Origin: Bacteroidota bacterium
GTDB lineage: Bacteria > Bacteroidota > Bacteroidia > Chitinophagales > Saprospiraceae
Assembly (NCBI GenBank): GCA_030147525.1
Contig: JASBVF010000049.1
Coordinates: 1-58,709, forward strand
Length of the DNA: 58,709 bases
Direction: 5' to 3'
Shown here: positions 53,363 to 58,709 of the stretch, piece by piece
Position numbering within the stretch: position 1 is the first letter of the stretch
How the letters are laid out: every line of letters starts with the position of its first letter
Notes under the pieces: model-generated
What the model was told of the DNA's origin: nothing
The model's input: only the letters and a program-made list of their open reading frames with translations
The model's database searches: none
Program-made: the position numbers and the translations under genes

Positions 53363-56300
53363 GCTGAATTAATTTTTCCGTGAGAAAATACGAGTAAAAT
53401 GGGAACACCCTCTGAAGATAAACCAATTTTGTGTGCAGAGGGAAGCCCGTTAGGTTGTGGATTTAATTGATTTAAAAATGCATGTTCAATCTCCTGAACT
53501 GTCTTGATTTCGTCCCATTCATCCGGGAAGAAAGGTTTAGGTGGTTTATCTCCATTTGGAAACTCCAATCTTGCTGTGTAGCATCCTTGAGATCCAAATG
53601 GTGTCCGTTCTATCAATTTGACGTCTGTTCTGTTAATAATTGATGATGAATGATGAAACCCTCCTGTGGGATTGGGATGACCAATAGGGTTTCCTCTTAA
53701 AATGTGTTCTACAGAGGAGGGGGTTAATTTATTGAGAGTTACATTATTTAAAACTTCGCTGATTTCCATAATACCCCTTTGGAGAGCAACTGAAAAAGAT
53801 TCTATGAAACCAACGTCTTTTCTAACATTAATTGAATAGGAATTTACATTTGCAAAATCCCACGTCTCTATTGTTATTGGATTATTTGAAAAAGTACTTA
53901 AAAGATTATTGCTCCCTTGCACATCATTCAAAAAAGTCTCCGTCTTCGGCAATGGATTCGGGCTACCATTTGCAAAAAATATTTCGTCAAACTTGTTGTA
54001 GAAATCCGTGTTGCTGGGGTCGGGGAATTTTTTGAAAGTGGCCTCGAGGTTAAGATCAGGGTTATTCCTAAAGTCCTTCCATACCCTTACCATTTTAGGG
54101 TTGTTCACAAATTTGGCAATATGATCATTACCCAACTTCTTAAAGAAGTTTTCAAACTCCAATGCTTCTGCTTCCGGCCATCCATTGAATTCCTGCCAAA
54201 CAGGATGATCTAAACCTGCAGGGAATTCATCCACTTGCTCAGAAATGAGTTCACTGGTCTCTCTAGCTGCTTTTGATTTTTTGACCTGATCCAATATCTC
54301 AAGCAGACCTTGCCCGGATAATAAAGTCATCACCAAGGTTGTTCCATCTAAGGAAGCATTATAGGTCATAGTTTCGAAGCCCTGGTTGACGTAATTGTCG
54401 TACTTTTCCTGTATGATTCCTCTAACTACTTTTCCAGGGTGACGAACAGCATCAAGTATTGCCTGGCGTGTTTCAGGTTCTTTGACAAAGCTTTGAGCAA
54501 ATGATATGCCTTGAGCTATACCTACAAAAGGATTTTCTGCAATGACTGCATTACCGCAACCCATCAATGCACCAGGTGTATCAAACATGCAGTTTCCATC
54601 TATTTTCCAAACTTTATCTGGTATTGCGAAATCACGTAAGGTCATCCTGCCGATACCAATAACTTCTTTTGTTACACTATAAAAATTCACATCCTCAGTG
54701 TTATCTTCTCTGATACCGGAAAACCATGGCTTCTCATTAGGAGGATAAGACTCGACCTCTCCTTCTGCAGAAAAATTGCCATCCGCCAGACTTTCCTCGT
54801 TCGCTACAATTGCATCCCTTAATGAAGAAATAAATACAGATTTAACTTCCAAGGCTTCCCCCGTACTAATCTCTCCTTCGCCATACTTTGAGTTATTAAA
54901 ATAAGTAAAGAAATCATCTGAAAACCTTATACACACACCGGCAGTTTGATCTTGCTTGTAGTGTACCCAATAAATTAAATCAGGTGAATTCGGATCGGCA
55001 GCAGATAGTACAGTGTTATTAAAGTATTCATAAGCAGCCTGTGGTGGCCCCGGAAATTCAGGGGATGCATTAGAACCTGTAGTTGTAAGGAATTTCATCT
55101 GAAGCTGCCACCTGTCTGAAGCGGCAATATCAATAGCATTCTGAATTTTATCTTTGGTGGTTTGATCAATTCCAGCATAATCCTTGATGTCTGTACCAAA
55201 TGGGTCCGCAGTGCCACCAACATTGAAGTCCCCTATTTGCTCAGCTGTAAGGTAAAAACAAACAGGATCAGTTAACGCTGATTCATCATCACCTTCTTCT
55301 GTATGATCGTTCTTATTTTGTGTGAGTATAGCAGTAACTTCACTTATTAAATTTATGTCATTTATTTCATATTCTTCCCAAGCTCCCGTATAACAATTCC
55401 AGATGTAAAATTCTAATTGTTCTCCATTCTGCTTTACAAAAAGATGAATGTAAGAACCGTCATCCTGAAATTGATTTATGAATATACCTTGGTACTCCTC
55501 ATTAAACTCGAGATTTTCGTATTCAATCTGCGTTATTTCGGGTAAATTAATGACTTGGGGAGGAGGGTTTTCTATTATTTTATCTCCCAATACTTCACAT
55601 GGAGAGGAAAAAATATCAGTAACGAATTCTCCATAACCATCAGTTTCAGCAGTAGGCAAAGGATAGCCGGGATTAAAATGCCAATTTTCAAATGTGACAG
55701 TCTGATTCTGATTTATATTACTTATTATACCTGTTGTTATTACAGGAGGATTATTTGAAACATCTTCTATCGGGGGTGACATGTAAACTTGATCTTTTAC
55801 TGTCACTAAATAGTATCCTTTGAAAACAGGATATCCAACAGGGAGCGCCCCCATATCTGTCCTGCCTTTATAATAATCGACATCTGTTGCCTGAGGTGTA
55901 TAAGCTGAAAAGTCGGTAAATCCAGTTAAGGCTCCATTTGGGTGAAAATTAGCAGTTTCTTCAGATGGATTAAATTGGAGAGTTACAATACTTGGAAGTT
56001 TTATCGGAATACATGATGGAGCCATCACAATTGGTGCCTCAAAAAGAGAATTCCCACAAACAGGATAATCATTTGTGTTAAATCCGTTGGATTGAGGATT
56101 AATATCCAAGTAATTATCTAAGCTGCAATCCTGAAGTGTAAAAATTAATCTTTCCCCTATTGAAGCAAAATTACCAGGGTATAGTGATTCAGTAACTACC
56201 TCTAACATGTTTGTTAGAAAACTTTCTCTATTATTCTTCGTAGGATAATGAGGAACTTGTGTTGGCACATTGGTAAGTATGAACAATTTATCGGAACCTA

Positions 56301-57666
56301 AAGTCCCGGACTCCCATAAATGAATCCAATGAACCAATTCTCCGTTTTCGAAGAAGTTTTCCGTTTGAGCCAGATAATCAAATTCTTCGCAAAAACAAAT
56401 GTCTTCATTCTTGGTAATGTAGGCTTTGGCATTATTATACCCGAACTCACTACTAAAGTATTCCAGGTTGCCGGCAACTATTTCTTCCAAGTTTGAGATA
56501 TCAGTTCCCCCAATATTTATTTTAAGGTTGGCATCATTCTGAACGCAGCCATTATTCCCCTCGCATGGATCCGTTTCGGAACAAATTGAAGATTGTATTT
56601 TCTCAATCTTTTCATCTCCGGGGCCTCCCGGACGCAACGCTGGTCCAAGGATTGTTATATCTACCGCATAAAAACCCTTGCTTTCAAAATACTCTCGAAT
56701 GGCAATAGGATCATTAGATTTTTCAACAGTTACAGAAGCTGTCGCCTGACATCCCTGGTTATTTGTTACCGTAACTGAATATTCGCCTTCCTCTACCATG
56801 ATAGTTGTGACGCCAGACTCTCCCGTGCTCCATTCTATCGTTTGATAGGGTCCATCAGCAACTTCCAAAGTGGCTTTTTTTCCCGGGCAAGCAATTGGTT
56901 CTTCCGGTAGGATTTGAGTAGATATATTTACAGAACTTAAAGCTATTTCATTAGATGACTCACACCCAGTTTCCAAATCGGTCGCAGTTACACTGTAAAC
57001 CCCAGGTTGTTCTACGGAAATCACGGCGTTGCTCGCACCATTCGACCAACTGTAACTATAACTACCATTTTGATTCAAAGGAATAGCTTCAAGCGTAATT
57101 GGAGACCCTTCGCAAACTTCTGTACTACTTGCGTTGATACTGACACTTGTGCTTTCTTCGGTCACTTCAACAGTCGCCACATCCTGGCAATTATCGTAAA
57201 TGTTTGTAACCGTTACACTATAAGTTCCCGGTTGCTCAACTTCAATAATCGGCGTCCCTTCCCCTGTCGTCCATAAAAAAGTGAAGCTGGTGACTGTTCC
57301 CCAAACTGTCGCTTCAAGCCTCCTGGATGAGCCGGAACAGAGTACCGGATTTTCCGGTACAATACTTACACCTATATCATTTACCTGTATCGAATAGTTC
57401 AACGACTGAATTACATCTCCCTCATTGTTGGTGATAATAAGGGTATATTCAGTTGTATTATTTGGACAAGCATCAGTAACGCTGGATGCAGGATCCACCA
57501 ATCCTTCTTCAGGAATCCACTTGAAGCATTCCATCGTCTGTACGCCGATGTTCTCAGCGCACTCTCCTTTGCAAATGGAAAGTGATTGAGTAAAACTCGA
57601 TTCCGAAAGAAAAAATAAAAATGAAATCGCAAAGCCTATTTTCAAGGTAATCGTTTGATTTTTCAT
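53347..57666 (-). CDS. Polymorphic toxin: SprB/PKD-like repeats with C-terminal EndoU nuclease
   Basis: The 1439-residue protein starts with a signal-like segment (KIGFAISFLFFLSESSFTQ). Three or four Ig-like 'PGxYSVTVT' repeats cover about residues 50-310. A long central part without named domains follows (about 310-1300). The last ~123 residues match the bacterial EndoU ribonuclease pattern: EHILRG (His1321), GGFHH (His1338/1339), KPFFPDEW and a final NSAWPW where the family usually has a Thr/Ser-x-Tyr motif. EndoU domains cut RNA and are common toxin tips. There is no T9SS sorting domain at the C-terminus. The immunity-like gene overlaps its end. Confidence 0.8.
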   Translation of the reverse strand: MKNQTITLKIGFAISFLFFLSESSFTQSLSICKGECAENIGVQTMECFKWIPEEGLVDPASSVTDACPNNTTEYTLIITNNEGDVIQSLNYSIQVNDIGVSIVPENPVLCSGSSRRLEATVWGTVTSFTFLWTTGEGTPIIEVEQPGTYSVTVTNIYDNCQDVATVEVTEESTSVSINASSTEVCEGSPITLEAIPLNQNGSYSYSWSNGASNAVISVEQPGVYSVTATDLETGCESSNEIALSSVNISTQILPEEPIACPGKKATLEVADGPYQTIEWSTGESGVTTIMVEEGEYSVTVTNNQGCQATASVTVEKSNDPIAIREYFESKGFYAVDITILGPALRPGGPGDEKIEKIQSSICSETDPCEGNNGCVQNDANLKINIGGTDISNLEEIVAGNLEYFSSEFGYNNAKAYITKNEDICFCEEFDYLAQTENFFENGELVHWIHLWESGTLGSDKLFILTNVPTQVPHYPTKNNRESFLTNMLEVVTESLYPGNFASIGERLIFTLQDCSLDNYLDINPQSNGFNTNDYPVCGNSLFEAPIVMAPSCIPIKLPSIVTLQFNPSEETANFHPNGALTGFTDFSAYTPQATDVDYYKGRTDMGALPVGYPVFKGYYLVTVKDQVYMSPPIEDVSNNPPVITTGIISNINQNQTVTFENWHFNPGYPLPTAETDGYGEFVTDIFSSPCEVLGDKIIENPPPQVINLPEITQIEYENLEFNEEYQGIFINQFQDDGSYIHLFVKQNGEQLEFYIWNCYTGAWEEYEINDINLISEVTAILTQNKNDHTEEGDDESALTDPVCFYLTAEQIGDFNVGGTADPFGTDIKDYAGIDQTTKDKIQNAIDIAASDRWQLQMKFLTTTGSNASPEFPGPPQAAYEYFNNTVLSAADPNSPDLIYWVHYKQDQTAGVCIRFSDDFFTYFNNSKYGEGEISTGEALEVKSVFISSLRDAIVANEESLADGNFSAEGEVESYPPNEKPWFSGIREDNTEDVNFYSVTKEVIGIGRMTLRDFAIPDKVWKIDGNCMFDTPGALMGCGNAVIAENPFVGIAQGISFAQSFVKEPETRQAILDAVRHPGKVVRGIIQEKYDNYVNQGFETMTYNASLDGTTLVMTLLSGQGLLEILDQVKKSKAARETSELISEQVDEFPAGLDHPVWQEFNGWPEAEALEFENFFKKLGNDHIAKFVNNPKMVRVWKDFRNNPDLNLEATFKKFPDPSNTDFYNKFDEIFFANGSPNPLPKTETFLNDVQGSNNLLSTFSNNPITIETWDFANVNSYSINVRKDVGFIESFSVALQRGIMEISEVLNNVTLNKLTPSSVEHILRGNPIGHPNPTGGFHHSSSIINRTDVKLIERTPFGSQGCYTARLEFPNGDKPPKPFFPDEWDEIKTVQEIEHAFLNQLNPQPNGLPSAHKIGLSSEGVPILLVFSHGKINSAWPWN

Positions 57667-57818
57667 TGATATAATTATGGAATTATTTTAAATGTGAAAT
57701 TGCGCAGAAAGCAGATTTTTTTTACAACTATACCACAGAATATTAGAATCGGTAATTAGTCTTATCCGGTAAAATTACACTTGGTGAATCTCAAAATCCG
57801 AGACTCCCAAATTTTTTT

Positions 57819-58037
57819 TCAAAACTTCAATTCAAAAGGCTCCTCATAGTAATAACATCGCCGGAATTTACAGTATTTCACCGGCGCCCCAAAAGTTTTT
57901 AGCTCTTCGAGGTAGCGGTACATATTGGCTCTCGACATTTCAAGCCGGGCAGCGAGTTGTTCGGGCGTGCCGGTGGCTTTCCTGCGGATGAGTTCGTGGA
58001 GGTGTTTGAGTTGTTGTATTTGTTGGCTGAGGGACAT
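57819..58037 (-). CDS. Small HTH DNA-binding protein
   Basis: The 72-residue protein is little more than a winged-helix HTH of the HTH_11/DeoR-like kind: QLAARLEMSRANMYRYLEEL is the recognition region, preceded by a helix (LHELIRRKATG) and followed by a wing (YCKFRRCYYYEEPFEL). Such short proteins are common in Bacteroidota and probably act as local regulators. It lies upstream of and in the same direction as the toxin gene, 152 bp away, so it could regulate that locus; this is only a suggestion. Confidence 0.75.
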   Translation of the reverse strand: MSLSQQIQQLKHLHELIRRKATGTPEQLAARLEMSRANMYRYLEELKTFGAPVKYCKFRRCYYYEEPFELKF

Positions 58038-58616
58038 TGTTGATTGGTTATTGAGTTATTGGTTATTGAGTTATTGAGTTATTGTCTGCCCGACTGGCTT
58101 GGTCAGGCGGGGGTTATTGCCTGTCCGGCTGCCATTAGTCAGGCGGGATTAGGTTATTGGTTGCTGGGCGGTTTTTTCTCCCGGCTCAACGGCGGTTCTT
58201 CCGGTTACAGCTATGGAAAAACAAGGCAGCCCTGCCGGACACCACCCAGCCGGGAGGAAGTCGCAGACGGTTTTTCAATAACATGCAGTCCGGAAGGTGC
58301 AGTCAAACGACCGGCTTTATGTTTTTGGATCCCAACTTGTGATCTGGAAAATAAACGGAGCGCCACCTTTGGCGCTAAGAATAATGGAAAGACGGATTGT
58401 TTCGGGCATTATCAGGGTGTTTGGTTCAGGGGGTAAAGTAAATACAGAAATTTCACAGAAAAAAGCTTTTTGCAAAATTTAAAAAAAAAAAAAACTCCAA
58501 AAACAATTATTTATTCTTCGTAAAGTTATTGTTGTAAAATTATAAGTGGCTCAAACTAGGCGTTTATAAAAAGTTGATGAACTGTAATTTAATGCAAGCA
58601 AAAAAGTGAAAAACTT
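58038..58616. other. Intergenic region with short repeats, no gene
   Basis: Repeats of GAGTTATTG/GGTTATT (58034-58083) and two related pieces with GTCAGGCGGG (58104-58113 and 58138-58147) are present. The plus-strand frame at 58044-58436 is low complexity and not convincing. The end nearest the IS gene is AT-rich. Confidence 0.55.
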
Positions 58617-58709
58617 TTAAGCCAGTTGTTCTTTGAATTCAAATTCGTTGTCAAACAAAGTATTGTGCTTCACTACAGCCCAGATTTGCCTGAGCAGCTT
58701 ATGAGCTAC
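58617..58709 (-). CDS. IS110-like transposase, C-terminal end (partial)
   Basis: The last 30 codons read VAHKLLRQIWAVVKHNTLFD and end EFKEQLA. The pattern 'RKLLR.IWA..K....F' is typical of the C-terminus of IS110/IS1111-type DEDD transposases. The rest lies beyond the window. The family assignment rests on this short stretch only. No inverted-repeat end was identified in the 100 bp downstream of the stop, which is normal for IS110 relatives. Confidence 0.55.
   Translation of the reverse strand, partial: VAHKLLRQIWAVVKHNTLFDNEFEFKEQLA

Noticed and set aside
57540-57666. T9SS sorting domain for the EndoU toxin
   Set aside because: The C-terminus is the nuclease itself, and no PNP...GIYF or FSPNGDG motif was found in the protein.
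58044-58436. 130-codon plus-strand open frame near the right edge
   Set aside because: It starts within GGTTATTGAGTTATTG repeats, has low-complexity sequence and no recognisable domain.
1-58709. Composite transposon formed by IS copies at both ends of the window
   Set aside because: Only the right edge shows a transposase end. Bases 1-135 show no transposase code and no match to the right flank that I can see.

Overview
The window looks like a chromosome segment of a Bacteroidota bacterium, most likely a Saprospiraceae-type member. Many proteins end in a type IX secretion (T9SS) sorting domain, either type A (PNP...GIYFL...K) or the gliding-associated type B (FSPNGDGxND...). Others carry SprB-like and HYR-like repeats, and a PorG-like T9SS barrel is present. 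Promoters fit the Bacteroidota -7 box TAnnTTTG, and genes lack Shine-Dalgarno sites. The genus is an inference. No rRNA, tRNA or CRISPR was seen.

Layout. 1-4.6 kb: remnant of a sorting-domain gene, repeat-rich DNA and two secreted proteins. 4.65-15.63 kb: an array of four attC-like hairpins bounding three complete, unusually large cassettes (2.9, 5.0 and 2.9 kb) and the start of a fourth. Each complete cassette has one T9SS-targeted protease gene followed by one lipoprotein gene: metzincin + small lipoprotein; a broken subtilase + beta-propeller lipoprotein; metzincin + small lipoprotein. The ten bases opening each complete cassette are the exact reverse complement of the ten bases opening its closing hairpin, as expected for mobile integron-type cassettes. 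No integrase is visible, so this resembles a cluster of attC sites lacking an integrase (CALIN). The fourth cassette holds a truncated beta-helix pseudogene.

16.7-18.9 kb: palindromic repeats, a conserved unknown protein and a strict 21-bp tandem array. 18.9-34 kb: more ordinary genes: a sterol-desaturase-like membrane enzyme, a giant M12-like T9SS protease with a P-domain, UDP-glucose dehydrogenase, a DUF3089 lipoprotein, a glycine-rich RRM protein, a type B sorted protein, a kinase-like unknown, an OmpA + coiled-coil/HhH pair and PorG.

34-52 kb: two tandem ~1300-residue HYR/dockerin/cohesin-like adhesins, a 42-bp minisatellite, and a two-gene operon of SprB-like surface proteins. 52-58.7 kb: visibly AT-richer DNA with two 111-bp palindromic elements, a nested pair of MITE-like elements, an immunity-like gene and a 1439-residue polymorphic toxin ending in an EndoU-type nuclease. 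It closes with a small HTH protein and the 3' end of an IS110-like transposase.

Overall this is accessory, surface-biology DNA: secreted proteases, adhesins and contact-toxin genes among several families of small repeats. The strongest leads are the cassette array with its protease-lipoprotein pairs and the EndoU toxin-immunity locus.
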